DNA of 64,000 nt from Allolobophora icterica. Taxonomy: Eukaryota; Annelida; Clitellata; Crassiclitellata; Lumbricidae. Where the stretch lies: NCBI GenBank assembly GCA_963556255.1, contig OY744605.1:37533608-37597607 (forward strand), read 5' to 3'. Both the position numbers and the translations under genes were made by a program. Positions 44,851-55,586 of the stretch are shown piece by piece; the stretch's first letter is position 1; each line of letters starts with the position of its first letter. The notes beneath the pieces were generated by a model that made no database searches, had not been told where the DNA came from, and was given only the letters and a program-made list of their open reading frames with translations.

Positions 44851-45480
44851 CACCAATCAGAGTTGCTCCCAATGCGAAAGTCCTTGAGAATAAAGGCAAG
44901 TTTTAAGACAACGAAAAGCTGTGGCAGGACCACCAGATAGTAGTGCAGCCTGGAGCGAAAGAGGCAGCTGGTTCCAAAATGAAGGTCCAATACTAACAAA
45001 GGAACAAGACTGGACCATGGCCGTTCTCACTTGGGGAACGAATAAGTTAAGTCGATCACAGGAACGAAGAGAGCCAACTGAGGCAGGAAGACATTGAGTC
45101 ACAGAGGTATTTAGGAGCAAGTCTCAGGTGAGATCGGCAAATAAGGATTAGAGTACCTTTAATTGGATGCGAGCAGTAAGAGGAAGCCAGTGAATATGTT
45201 CAAACACGAATATGGAAATATAGAAGCGTGGGTGATTAGTCTTGCAGTTGTGTTAAGAACAGAATGTAGAGGGGAGAGACAGACTTTTTGGGAGGCCAAA
45301 AAATAGGGAGTGACCGTAATCTATGCCAGAGCAGATGAAGGCATGGACAATGGAGGTAAAGACTGGAGAGGAGAACACTGGTGCCAATCTTGTTGACAGG
45401 TGGGAAGCCAAAAATAGGGGAGGGGACTTTTGAACTGATCTGGTTTAAAAAAGATTTTTGAACTGATCTGCTCAAAAAAG
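44850..45480 (-). pseudogene. Decayed L2-type LINE tail, minus strand
   Basis: The 87-codon frame at 45120-44857 has the LINE C-terminal pattern VPQVRTAMVQSCSF, IGPSFWNQLPLSL and FRCLKTCLYSQG. Upstream on the minus strand, broken frames give HIHWLPLTARIQLKVL, another L2 hallmark. It is more degraded than the neighbouring LINE and therefore older. Confidence 0.7.
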
Positions 45481-45914
45481 AAGCCAAAACATTTTTACGC
45501 TCACGTGCGAAAAACTTAGACTTTTTGGCGTTTCTTCAAAATTTGAAGGAGGACAAATGTATGGTGTGCCCCCCACTGCTAATCGTTAGGGGCTTCGCGC
45601 TTTCGGCGCTCGCTGTCCGATCCATAACTTTATTTCATGAAATTCACACACATCCACGTCTGTTCGGCCCACAGCGGGTCCATAATTATCACACCGCATG
45701 CCATTCTGTACGCCCATGCCCAACGCACGTGGCACTTATGGCAGTTATTGGACTGAAAACTGGTCTTTACAAAGTCGTGTACGCCGATGTATGTCATTAA
45801 TAGTTTTGCGTGTGAGATGCATTTCATTCATCTTACCACAAATTGTGACATACAGCGGCGTAAAGCGACTGTAAATGCACTAGCATTCACGGTAAACAGA
45901 TTTCTACAACCCAT
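45481..45914. other. Spacer with a dispersed GC-rich repeat
   Basis: About 45575-45620 (GTTAGGGGCTTCGCGCTTT region) resembles the reverse complement of 4750-4815. Nothing else recognised. Confidence 0.4.
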
Positions 45915-46197
45915 GCCATATCGCGACCTGAGAATTACAAGGCCGTATGTCCAAAAATACCATATTTTGATCTTAGTTATCGCCTCTAAAGAATTAATAA
46001 TAAGCCGTATGTCCTGTAAAAATTGATTATGCACATACAATAGATTCAGAGCTAGAGTTAAAATTACATAGCCGTATGTCCTATATTCAAGCTCTACCGA
46101 GTATTACACAGCTGTATGTCCGATATCCAATCAAGCAGCAGCACTGGAACACATGATATGTACATACGGCCTTGTAATTCTCAAAACCGTTTTAACA

Positions 46198-48978
46198 ATG
46201 GCGGATCGACCAAAACGTGCTTGTCGGCGTATTTTAAGTGAAAGGGAAATGAAATTACTTCTGGAAGGCGAAGAAAGGTTCGTTACCTATAATTATTCTT
46301 CTATGAGTATTTGAGACTAATATCTTGTACAATGTAGTGTTGCTGCATGCGTGCGTAGACTAGCCAAGAAAGACACAGGAGTCACAGTGACTATCTCCTC
46401 TCTACACCAGGCTTGTTATAACATAACATAGCATAGCAGGAGTTATGGACGTTGGTAAATATTATGACATCAGATCTATGGGAGCCTTGGGAGGGCGGGT
46501 AGCTTAGTTGAGAGCGCGTTGGGCAAACTGAATTGTCAATAAAACTTCTTGGGTTCGAGCCGCGCAGCAGGGCTTTAGATTTTCAATTTACTGTTGGCTG
46601 CCGATTGGCGCTTGGCTGTAAGTTGTGTGTGTTTGGCCCGGGTTAGTTCCTTCCTCTTTTATGCACCGGATCCATCCCACATCATCCAGTGCAGTCCATT
46701 AATTTCTGTCTCGGTCTTCCTCTTTTCCTTGACCCTTCCATTCTTCCCTCTATTATCTCCATATTAATACTGATTCACATTTTTTTGTTTTAGTTATGAT
46801 CACAGCAGTGATGAAGACTTCACTCTGGAAGAAACACTGCAAGAAGAAGAAATATTGGAAGCGGAAACACTGTTTTCTAATGGAATTGAAGAAGCAGTGG
46901 AAGAAGAAGTTCAGGAAGAAGAATCGAATCTTGTTGCAACCGGAACGCTTGATGATAACAATGCAAATGAATTGTGTGAGTTGTGTGGCAAGTTAGTTCA
47001 TTGTGAGTGTCCTAAAGTATCATTAGAAGATGATGATGATGATCATGGAGTAGAGTCTGATAATACTAATGATGTGCGTCCAAGTGCAAGGACCCACCAA
47101 CGAACTGGAAAACCATTAACTCGGAAACGTAAGCGTAATCCAAATGAATGGAAAGGGGAGAAACGGAAGCAGCTCAGACAATCAGGTCAATCATATGTAA
47201 CTGTGAGGGGAGAGCTGCAACCAGAAAAATCTGTACAAAAGTGCAAGGTTGATCATTTGAAATGTAGATTCAAATGCTCACAGAAAATTAGCGATGAACG
47301 GCGTACTTGCATTCATCAACAACACTGGTCACTCTGTGATCAGGAAAAGAGGCACTTCTACATTGCAACAACAACCCGAAAGGATAAAGTACGATCCAGG
47401 AGAGCGGAAAATCCTAATCGCAAGAAACAGAGCTACTCGTATTATTTCACCATTGATGGCACTGATACAAGAATATGCAAAGAATTTTACCTCAAAACAC
47501 TCGACATTGACGAAAAGAGAATTATAAATTCGCATTGCTCAAAAAATGAATCTGGAATTCCTATGCCATACAGAAGAGGAAAGAAGCAGCACACTATATT
47601 TGTTAAGGCCAAAGATTTTATACGAAAGCATATAGAATCAATTCCAAAAGTTGAAAGCCACTACTGTAGACGTGACACGAAAAAAGAATATTTCAGCGGT
47701 GATTTGAATCTTCAAATATTATATGAGGAATATACAAAGAAATGCTTAGAAGGTGACCAACAACCGGCTAAAGAACACATGTACCGCACAATTTTTAACC
47801 ACGAATACAACATAGAATTCCATCAGCCCAAGAAAGACAGATGCGACACATGTGAGATCTTCAAAATGAACAGGAATCCCTCTGAAGAAGAGGCATTGAT
47901 GAATGCTGCACATCTCACAAGTAAAAGCAAGACCAGAGAAGAAAGGGCCAAAGACAGACTTGACAAGACCGCCTGTGTTATTTGCTTTGATATGCAAAAT
48001 GTGTTTTCGTTACCACGGGGCAATGTCTCAAATTTCTTCTATAAAAGGAAATTGAATGTCTACCATCTGACTGGGCATTGCTCTCTCATGAAGCAGGCCT
48101 ATGGAGTTTTGTGGCCTGAAACCTTGAGTGGCCGGTCAGGCAACGATATAGCTAGCGGTCTGGTTGTTATTCTTGAAAAAGTGCTAGCCGACCATCCAGC
48201 AGTCACAGATTTAATACTCTGGAGTGATTCATGTGTTCCACAGAATCGTAACAAAATAATGACAACTGCAATAAAGTTATTTATGCATGACCATCCATCA
48301 GTTAAAACTATTACACAGAAATTTTGCGAACCAGGACACAGTGAAGTACAGGAAGTGGACAATCTTCACAGTCAGATTGAGACGGCATTGGGCAATGGAG
48401 AAATTTATAGTCCACTGGGTTTGGTGCGAATATTAAAAAGGTGTCCAAGAAACAAACCATTGAAACTACAACAGCTACGAAAAGAAGACATGAAAGATTT
48501 TCAGTCAATAGCCGACAAGTTCAAGTTTGATGTTATTCCATTCACCAAAGTGAAGACATTACAGTATTCAGCCCTTGAACCTATGAACATCAAATACAAG
48601 ACAAGCTTCAGTTCTAATGATTGGTCAGAAGAGAATTTACAACAGAAGCTTAACAAAACTGAAAAACTTCGTAATAAACAGAAGAACCATCTTGATCAGC
48701 AGAACAATCTCTTTAGTGTGCCTTGTTCTATAGCGAAAGTAGAAAACCTGAGTGTTGAAAAAATGAAAGACCTGTCATCAATGTTGGCATTTATGCCACC
48801 GCAAGACAAAGCATACATGGAGTTACTTTGTAAAAAAAGTGCATCGAAAGTCATGTCAAAGAAATCAAGTTTGGACCATATAAATCAAGAAGTTGGAGAA
48901 ACATCAACAGAGACTATTGAACTTGCAAATGAGAATACCAAACTTGCTAGAAATCGTCGAGCTAAAATACAAAAGTAA
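46198..48978 (+). CDS. DUF7869-type transposase, two exons
   Basis: Exon 1: 46198-46277 (ATG, 26 codons plus 2 bases, donor GAAAG|GTTCGT). Exon 2: 46794-48978, after TTTTTTTGTTTTAG. The phases match, giving 754 residues. The start is an acidic region and an ELCELCGKLVHCEC metal-binding patch (~65-80), then a basic linker. The body has the pattern of this uncharacterised transposon family: DQEKRHFYIAT, GIPMPYRRGKKQHT, a DRCDTCE cysteine patch, then an RNase H-like core with CFDMQNVFSLP, LWSDSCVPQNRN and EVQEVDNLHSQ as probable catalytic acidic sites. The C-terminus is a Lys-rich coil. The donor is not ideal, so exon 1 is less sure than exon 2. No stop or frameshift is seen in the 2.2-kb exon. 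Confidence 0.8.
46491..46700 (+). mobile_element. tRNA-derived SINE in the transposase intron
   Basis: GGGCGGGTAGCTTAGTTGAG (A-box region, 46494-46513) and GGGTTCGAGCC (B box, 46551-46561) have tRNA spacing, followed by an unrelated body. It sits inside the intron 46278-46793. Confidence 0.6.
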
Positions 48979-49624
48979 CAGACTTAAGTACATTGAGAAC
49001 AGTACGAAAAACAACATTGAAAACGCGTGCTCTAACTCTGTGCTATAGTCCTAGTCGTAATATCAGCATTAGTGGGTTTTTCTAAAAGTCCAAAATATAT
49101 CTAGGTATAGTCACAAACACTGTGCTAGTAATATTTTTTATGTTCTTTTTAGTTTCTAAACAGTATTGGTTTAATACTTTATACATTATCAATATCCTCA
49201 AAAATTGTTCAGTTTTATTGTTTTTCTTTAGGGCCTACTTTTAGCATGCATGCACTTCAGAAATCAATTTACATCTGTTATAATACAGAAATAGAGCAAA
49301 TTGAAAATAAATACTCACAATTCTACCATGAGAAGACTCTATTGTTACTACATAAATTAATAAAATTTGAGAATGACAAAGCTGTATGTCCAAAAATTGT
49401 CTTGGTCATCCTATAAAATGCTGAATTCTTCAAAATTCAATAAACACAACAACGTTATAAAGATAATTAATGAAGCCAGACTTCTATTTCAATAGAAGGA
49501 ATTCATTACCACAACAATAAATTATTTTGTTTGGCAAGGGACATCATGCAAACTTGTTTTTCGGTTTAACTCAAAATGACTAAATATGGACATACAGCCA
49601 TGTAATTCTCAGGTCTCGATATGG
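48979..49624 (+). other. 3' untranslated and terminal region of the DUF7869 transposon
   Basis: AT-rich, with several AATAAA-like words. It ends in the right terminal inverted repeat. No further gene. Confidence 0.5.
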
Positions 49625-49669
49625 CGTGCTGTAAGTTTTAGACTTATCTGATGTCAATTTCTGGCCAAA

Positions 49670-49918
49670 TATCTAAAGTTGGAATAAAGTACTACCAATA
49701 AAAATTTTGTATGATTTTCATATTACGATACTTTTCGTATAAAACGACTCTAAACTGACGGGTTTTAACATGGCAGAGATAGGAACTTTTCATTGTTTGT
49801 CCCGTGGATAGACCATAAGCACTAGCGCGCCCTAGATTCGCACTTTCGTCGCCAGTAGGCCATCTTCCTCCCTAATAACATCTTTGGTTCAAACATAGTA
49901 CAAATGAGAAACTGGATG
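49670..49918. repeat. Right arm of the ~21-kb-spaced inverted repeat
   Basis: Reverse-complement partner of 28667-28955. It begins 46 bp beyond the DUF7869 transposon and ends 12 bp before the next MITE. Similarity is high but not perfect, with small indels, so the pair is not a fresh event. Confidence 0.7.
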
Positions 49919-49930
49919 AAATAATTATAT

Positions 49931-50207
49931 CATCGACTTATATTAGTGGACCCACTATGAGCGATTCAAGTTGAAGCCGGGCCTGTTGCTAAGAATAGGT
50001 ATGCTTACCTGTGACGTAATGCATGGGCGGAATGCATTACGGGAAAGGTCATGGGTCACCGTTCACAGAGTCAATGGTCTAAATATAGATATCGACGTTC
50101 CCCCGTGCATGACGTCAGGCATAGAGCTCATTAGCATATTATGTGTAGACATCAGAATCTAAAAGGCAATGTACTACCTACGCTGTGTCCACTAATAAAG
50201 GTCGATG
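49931..50207. mobile_element. 277-bp MITE with 8-bp target duplication
   Basis: The left end CATCGACTTATATTAGTGG and the reverse complement of the right end CATCGACCTTTATTAGTGG match across ~25 bp. AATTATAT flanks both sides (49923-49930, 50208-50215). Ends starting CA and an 8-bp duplication are compatible with the P superfamily, though the superfamily is not proven. Confidence 0.8.
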
Positions 50208-50215
50208 AATTATAT

Positions 50216-50734
50216 ACACTATTCACGCATTTTCTCCATGTCCTGAACATATTAATTAGGACCTACGCTAAAGCGTACGTTTACCAACGGGTTTGATTTA
50301 GGCCCATCGGAGAGATGGAGGAGCAGAGATCTAATTTAAGCTTATAACATTATCAGTGGAAATCACCGCTGGACGCCCTCGTTTCTAAAAATAGGTTAAT
50401 ATCGAAAGTCAAGTCGAAACGAACATCGCCGATTAATAGGCCTACTGTTGTAAAATAGTTTTCTACGTTTAACCGACAGACTGACGTTGGGCTTAGAAAA
50501 TAAATAAAATCCCACCAATCATAAAATAATAATAATACATTTGATAGAAGACTATAATTTAGCCTAAAGCGATGTTTTTTCTATATAACTGCCAGCCTCG
50601 TGTAAACATGAGAGTATATATTACCGGTACTTTAGGAGACCACAAATCTTAAAGAAAATAATGCATATTTAATCAGTAGGCCGTAATCAAGATTTAGAAG
50701 TTTCTATATGGGATCTGTCTTAGATAAAGATTTA
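50216..50734. other. Unassigned spacer
   Basis: AT-rich, with no gene or repeat recognised. A few AGGCCTAC-type words typical of the whole window occur. Confidence 0.4.
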
Positions 50735-51770
50735 AGTAAGTAAGTAAGTAAGTACATTCTTTCATTAATAAACGCTAAATCAAATCCGTTTTTATTAAAC
50801 ACACAAACTGCAGATTAACAGTGACAGAAAACAAACAAACAGTTTACCAGTTGAGTGTTATAAAAGGATGCCCCTAAGGGACGAGTCCCGCTAAGATGGG
50901 ACACCCTGGGGGGTCACAGGCTGAAACGGACAGTATCTGGTTGAAAATTTATATATCTTAACTAATAGTAAGAAAAAATTTAAACTAAAATAAAGCAAGC
51001 ATTGGCTAATCAGCCAACAACTGAAAGTAGACATATTCATATCCAAGATGTAGCTGTTTTACTATCTTAAAACCTTAAGTGATTAATCATTCAATGAATG
51101 GTAGTAATAATTACAATCAAACAGATCACAACAATGAACCAGAGTATATTATGTCGGCAATTTATGAGGTCATGTTGCTTATAATATAGGACCTTAGCAG
51201 TGTTTTAAATCGGCTAATAGCCCGAATTGTGGTTAGTAGGCCTACAGCAGGTAGGGAGTTCCATATTTTGGGGCCCCGGCATTTGATGGAGAACCTTTTT
51301 ACATTGATACGGGCAAACTCAGGGCGGTAATTCAGGGCGGTACGCGTCTGGTGGTGATGGATGGTTGCGCTCCTCCCGAAATAAGAAACAAAAGACAAAG
51401 GCAGCAAATTATTATGATAACGGTACATGAAAAGACTAACATGAAATATATTTATTTGGTTAGCGGTCAGAATTTGTTTATCAACGAATATTTGCTTAGT
51501 GCTTGCTCTCCAATGAGTGTTAAATGCCATTCGTATGGCAGTTTTTTGTAGTTTACTTAGAGGGTGAAGAACAGTCATATAATTTGACCCCCAAGAGATA
51601 TTGCAGTAAGCGATATAGGGAAAAATTAATGTATAGTAGGCCTACAAATTTAGTAAGATAGCTGTGGGCAGGCAATGCCTAATTCTTCTTAGAACTCCTA
51701 TAATAACGTTAGATCTAAAATGAAATAATAGCAACAGAGCCTAACTGAACAGCATCCTACCCAGGAAACT
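50735..51770 (-). pseudogene. 5'-truncated CR1-type LINE, minus strand
   Basis: The 138-codon frame 51578-51162 has the post-RT tail pattern: LQKTAIRMAF, LLPLSFVSYF and CRGPKIWNSLPAVG. Further upstream on the minus strand GVLRRIRHCLP and YIAYCNISWGSN continue the RT C-terminus across an in-frame stop. The 3' side ends in an AAGT tetranucleotide run (50735-50755), a probable element tail. Decayed, with no activity expected. Confidence 0.7.
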
Positions 51771-52443
51771 TTCGGGTAAGGGAGTCAAATCTAGGGAAAA
51801 CCAGATTATGAGAACGTGGGCGCAGATCATACCCAGTCTTTAGAACTGCAGGTAGAAAGAAGGTCATCGAGGTGCAATAGGCCTATGTGGGATTCGGTCA
51901 ACTGGCATTCTCTCTACATGTCCAAATCATCGGAGTCTTCGCTGAGCGACTTTGTCTATCAGAGTTGTTTTGATGCCTAATGATTGTCTTAATGTCGTCG
52001 TTTCTTATTTTTTGCAGTCTTGAAATCCCTGCGATCTTCCTCAGCCAGTTTATTTGTCATTTGGCATAGAACGCTGGTGTATATTCACTGAGATTGTTTT
52101 ATGGCCTTCAATCTGTTAGGCCTACCATGTGTAATACCTCATTTGAAAGCTTGTGCATTCGGCTTCCTAAAAATAGCATCATTTGGTGGGTTTTACATAG
52201 TGATTTCCATACGTTTAAGGTAAAAAACACTGAAACTTTGCAATTTATGTTGAGTTTGTAGCAATACATTCTAAAATTCATATCTCTGGAACGAATAAAG
52301 ATAGAATAATAATTTTTTCGACATTTAAAACAGAAATTACTGTTTATCATTTTAAGTCTAAAATAGGCTATATCATGCTAACTTTTTGGACAACAGCCTC
52401 CTTTTGCCAGAGTAAAATAACGTCTAATGCGCTCAGCCTAGCT
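51771..52443. other. Junction region, probable left end of the Polinton
   Basis: The left terminal inverted repeat of the Polinton should lie between the LINE and the integrase gene. It cannot be delimited because its partner is outside the window. The AT-rich part from about 52140 differs in style from the LINE side. The 80-residue minus frame at 52108-52350 has no support. Confidence 0.35.
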
Positions 52444-53928
52444 CTAGTGTAGATTTATCAAACTTTCATTTTCAACCCAAGTGTTAAACGAATCGTTATA
52501 TCCTAACCATTTAACAAATGATTTGTTTCCACGTGTTCTTATGATCTTTTCGATCCTAAAGACTTCCTGAGTCGTTTTCTGTAATTCTTGCTCGTAAAAT
52601 GACCCTTGAATCTGTTCTCCGTTTAAATCTGTTATCTTATAGGTCGGAGGATCGGTGTATTGAATTTTTGTCACAGTAAACACCTCTTCCGTCCATCTAG
52701 GCCTAAAGCCCGCCTCAAAGAATTTCTTCTTTTTAGAAATTCTGACTTTATCGCCTATTGAAAATTTCGGTTTATTAGGCGGTTTTGGATTCAATCCGCC
52801 ATATAAATTTTTCCATACAGTGGTCTCATTTATCTTTATACTCGCTTTTATTGGAGTCATTTTTATGGAAGAATGTCTAGTGTTGTTATAACGAGCAACC
52901 ATATTTTCTAAAACATCGATATATTTCCTAGTCGAATTAGCTGTGAAATATTTGAACATCTTCTCCTTCATCGTTCTGTTCCAACGTTCGATAACGGATG
53001 ACTTCTCTTCATTTTCAATAGAGTAAATCTGGAATCCAATTGATTTCACGTTTTTATTATAAAACTCCTTACCTTTATCGACCCAGAGTTTCTCGGGTTT
53101 TCGTCCGCTACTGGAAAATATTTTGGTGAAAGCATCGAACACAGATTTTCCGCTTTTATCTTTTATCGGGACAAGCCACCCGTATTTTGAAAATATATCG
53201 ATAACACTTAATAAATATTTAACGCCATTGTTATATTTCGCGAAAGATTGCATGTCTATGAGGTCTGCAGCCCAAGTGTCGTCAACACCTTTAACGTAAA
53301 CCTTCCTTTTAGTAAAATGTCGTATTACCGGTTTATGCAATTGTTCGGCGAGTTCATCCGTCCATTTTTGAGGCGATTTTACAGCTGGCTTTGAATCGTA
53401 TGAAGTTAAACCTAAACCAAGATTGGCTTTTGTCGCTAAAATAGGTTTAACTATCGCTCTTTCGACACGCTCACGTAATGTAGGATTAGATATATTATTT
53501 AATTCATTTACCATTACTCTGTCGGCGGCATTTCTAGCAGCGGTATCCGAATACTGGTCATAAGCTAAATCATGAGAGTATGCTGCTCTATCGACTCTGT
53601 CAACTGGTTTACTCCAATCTTTGGGGGAGCCGTCAGGATTCAATCTTAAATCTAATCTAGTTCCTGGTCCCGTAAACGAATGTCCTGGGAGATGCAATTC
53701 TCCAGGAAATTTTGACCACGGCAGTTTTATATTTTTCGTAGCAGAATTTAAAGACCCAACTAGATCTCCTCCTGTTTTGGCAGCGGAAACAAATCGAGTT
53801 TTAGTTTTTCCGCAGTCGGAACATACGGCTCTAATCATAGGTCTTTTATTTTTACTGATAATATTTTGAGTATCTGTCATTTCGGTTTCTCTCTTGCACT
53901 TTACGCAATACATCTGTTCCATATACAT
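52444..53928 (-). CDS. Zinc ribbon, PLA2-like, integrase and chromodomain fusion
   Basis: 494 residues in one frame. Residues ~8-40: a CxxC...CxxC zinc ribbon (DUF5679-like). Residues ~78-160: a parvovirus-capsid-type phospholipase A2-like domain with a GPGT calcium-loop motif and an AYSHDLAYDQY His-Asp site. Residues ~205-380: DDE integrase core with AADLIDM, WVDKGKEF and SSVIERWNRT giving the acidic triad. Residues ~390-440: an SH3-like segment (FSIGDKVRISKKK). Residues ~452-494: a C-terminal chromodomain (VKWLGY, NTWVENE). Integrase inserts the element; chromodomains can bias target choice. PLA2 domains in virions breach endosomal membranes, so its fusion to integrase is odd. The stop and start are clear; ATG 53922 is an alternative start. 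Confidence 0.93.
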   Translation of the reverse strand: MYMEQMYCVKCKRETEMTDTQNIISKNKRPMIRAVCSDCGKTKTRFVSAAKTGGDLVGSLNSATKNIKLPWSKFPGELHLPGHSFTGPGTRLDLRLNPDGSPKDWSKPVDRVDRAAYSHDLAYDQYSDTAARNAADRVMVNELNNISNPTLRERVERAIVKPILATKANLGLGLTSYDSKPAVKSPQKWTDELAEQLHKPVIRHFTKRKVYVKGVDDTWAADLIDMQSFAKYNNGVKYLLSVIDIFSKYGWLVPIKDKSGKSVFDAFTKIFSSSGRKPEKLWVDKGKEFYNKNVKSIGFQIYSIENEEKSSVIERWNRTMKEKMFKYFTANSTRKYIDVLENMVARYNNTRHSSIKMTPIKASIKINETTVWKNLYGGLNPKPPNKPKFSIGDKVRISKKKKFFEAGFRPRWTEEVFTVTKIQYTDPPTYKITDLNGEQIQGSFYEQELQKTTQEVFRIEKIIRTRGNKSFVKWLGYNDSFNTWVENESLINLH

Positions 53929-53963
53929 TTTAATATAAAACTATTTTTATAATTAAAAAAGAA
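53929..53963. promoter_or_regulatory. 35-bp divergent promoter region
   Basis: Only 35 AT-rich bases separate the integrase and ATPase start codons. TTTTATAT-type words occur on both strands and could serve as divergent core promoters. Confidence 0.5.
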
Positions 53964-54764
53964 ATGGAAGTTAAAGATTTATCCTGGAACGACGAGACAT
54001 CTAAAAGATTTAATAACCCGTTATTACCTAGAAGTATAAGAGGTCTGATCGTTGGGAAGTCTGGATGCGGTAAGACTACGCTATTATTAAATTTACTTTT
54101 GAATCCAGGATGGTTAGATTACGACAGCTTACAGGTATTTGGCAGATCTCTCTTTCAACCAGAATATAAAATACTTAAAAAAGCATTCGAAGAAAAGTTA
54201 TCGAAAGAAGCAATTGTCAATTTGTTTGGTTGTCAAGACGAGATTGCAAGGTTAAATGTATCGCCGGCATTAGTCGTTGAAGAAATGGCTAAAAGCACAG
54301 TTAAAAAATCCGATATGAACTGTCGATTCTTTGAAACTTCGGAAGAAGTGCCCGATCCGAGAGACTTGAATCAGCATAAAAAGAACCTGATGATTTTTGA
54401 CGATTTACAATTAGAAAAACAAAACAAATGTGAATCGTATTACATCAGAGGAAGACACAGTAATGTTGATTCATTTTACCTCGCACAAAACTACTTCAAA
54501 CTGCCTAGGCAGACTATCAGAGAGAATTCAAACTTTATCTGTTTATTTCGTCAAGACCTTAAAAATATTAATAATATATACAACGATCACGTAGGCGTAG
54601 ATGATATGCCTAAAGACGAATTTGTAAAACTATGCAAAACTGCGTGGGAGCGTCCGCACGGATTTGTAGTGATAGATTTAACCAGTAAAAAGAATAACGC
54701 AAATATAGAAGTGCGTTGGATACATTTTATATGCCTTCAGCATAAGCCGTCAGCTTCTTCATAA
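53964..54764 (+). CDS. DNA-packaging ATPase (FtsK/HerA-type)
   Basis: 266 residues, the usual length for Polinton packaging ATPases. The P-loop GKSGCGKTTLLLN is at residues ~29-41. A Walker B-type stretch LMIFDDLQLE is at ~144-153, with Asp-Asp as the acidic pair. A conserved polar segment SNVDSFYLAQNYFKLPRQ follows. The enzyme drives genome translocation into preformed capsids. It is followed by the minor and major capsid genes, consistent with a morphogenesis block. No anomaly seen. Confidence 0.93.
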   Translation: MEVKDLSWNDETSKRFNNPLLPRSIRGLIVGKSGCGKTTLLLNLLLNPGWLDYDSLQVFGRSLFQPEYKILKKAFEEKLSKEAIVNLFGCQDEIARLNVSPALVVEEMAKSTVKKSDMNCRFFETSEEVPDPRDLNQHKKNLMIFDDLQLEKQNKCESYYIRGRHSNVDSFYLAQNYFKLPRQTIRENSNFICLFRQDLKNINNIYNDHVGVDDMPKDEFVKLCKTAWERPHGFVVIDLTSKKNNANIEVRWIHFICLQHKPSASS

Positions 54765-54794
54765 GTTATATATTATATATATTATATATATAAA
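54765..54794 (+). promoter_or_regulatory. TATA-rich late-type promoter
   Basis: Thirty bases of TATATATTA words end directly in TATAAAATG of the minor capsid gene. The same arrangement precedes 55637 and a looser one precedes 56299 and 57351, suggesting a shared promoter class for structural genes. Confidence 0.55.
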
Positions 54795-55586
54795 ATGGAA
54801 GCGCGATTGGAAAAGATAGTTCTCAACACAGAAAAGATCGCTCGTAACACGGAGCCTAAAGAGTCATTCAGCATTTTGGTGAGCGAAAGGAGCACGCAAA
54901 TTCGAACTAAATTTAATCCTCTGATTCAACTTGACAAAAACAAAAAGTATGAAATGTGTCTTGTTAATTTAGAGACTTATTTTTCCTTCCCGAATATCCA
55001 TTCTTTAAACAACAAGTTTGTGTATTCGCCGGATAATGGTAAAACGTGGTTTACTATAGAAATCCCAGAAGGGAGTTACGAAATCGTAGATATAAACGAA
55101 CACATTCAGAGAATCATGAAACAATCAGGACATTATGACGAAACGGGAGATGCGTACTGTATAACGTTACAAGCGAACAACAATACTTTAAAGTCGGTGT
55201 TAGATATCGGTGCTAACTATCAGGTTAATATGACAATCGAGAACTCGATTAGAACTGTTTTAGGATTTAATAGCCGAGTGTATTCAGAAGGATATAACGA
55301 ATCGGAGAACATAGTAAATATTATGAACGTAAATAGTTTGAGAGTAACCAGTGACGTAATCGGATCTTCGTACTCTAACGGAACAACGGAAAACATTATA
55401 TATTCCTTTTTCCCGAATGTAGGTCCCGGATACAAGATTATAGAAGTGCCCGTTAATTTAGTATATCTTCCTATTACGCTATTTACGATTTCGGCTATGG
55501 AAACAAAACTCACAGATCAAAATGGAAAACTAATCAACCTTCGAGGAGAGGAGTTGTCGATCAGGTTTAAAATTAGAGAAGTGTGA
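54795..55586 (+). CDS. Penton-like minor capsid protein
   Basis: 263 residues, matching the length and gene position (after the ATPase) of Polinton minor capsid proteins, which fold as a single jelly roll and form the vertex pentons. It starts with a short helix (LEKIVLNTEKIARNTE), then a strand-rich body with KYEMCLVNLETYFSFPNI near residue 60 and a long middle loop. It ends in GEELSIRFKIREV. No catalytic motif is present. Identification rests on position and overall pattern more than on a short motif. Confidence 0.8.
   Translation: MEARLEKIVLNTEKIARNTEPKESFSILVSERSTQIRTKFNPLIQLDKNKKYEMCLVNLETYFSFPNIHSLNNKFVYSPDNGKTWFTIEIPEGSYEIVDINEHIQRIMKQSGHYDETGDAYCITLQANNNTLKSVLDIGANYQVNMTIENSIRTVLGFNSRVYSEGYNESENIVNIMNVNSLRVTSDVIGSSYSNGTTENIIYSFFPNVGPGYKIIEVPVNLVYLPITLFTISAMETKLTDQNGKLINLRGEELSIRFKIREV

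Larger units (their letters stand above)
45915..49624 (+). mobile_element. 3.7-kb DNA transposon encoding a DUF7869-type transposase
   Basis: The left end GCCATATCGCGACCTGAGAA, followed by TTACAAGGCCGTATGTCC, is matched by the reverse complement of the right end (GCCATATCGAGACCTGAGAA, then TTACATGGCTGTATGTCC). The GCCGTATGTCC word repeats within the left 200 bp (about 45942, 46003, 46070, 46110) and near the right end (49381, 49587), as expected for subterminal transposase-binding sites. An inverted partial copy lies at 46162-46182. No target duplication is evident, so exact ends could be off by a few bases. The transposase gene is intact, so this may be a live element. Confidence 0.78.

Noticed and set aside
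50870..50940. Possible structured RNA around GGACGAGTCCCGCTAAGAT
   Set aside because: I checked for a hammerhead-type core (CTGATGA and GAAA). They are not arranged correctly, so there is no support.
52108..52350. 80-residue minus-strand frame left of the integrase
   Set aside because: No family resemblance, and it is in the likely terminal-repeat zone of the Polinton.
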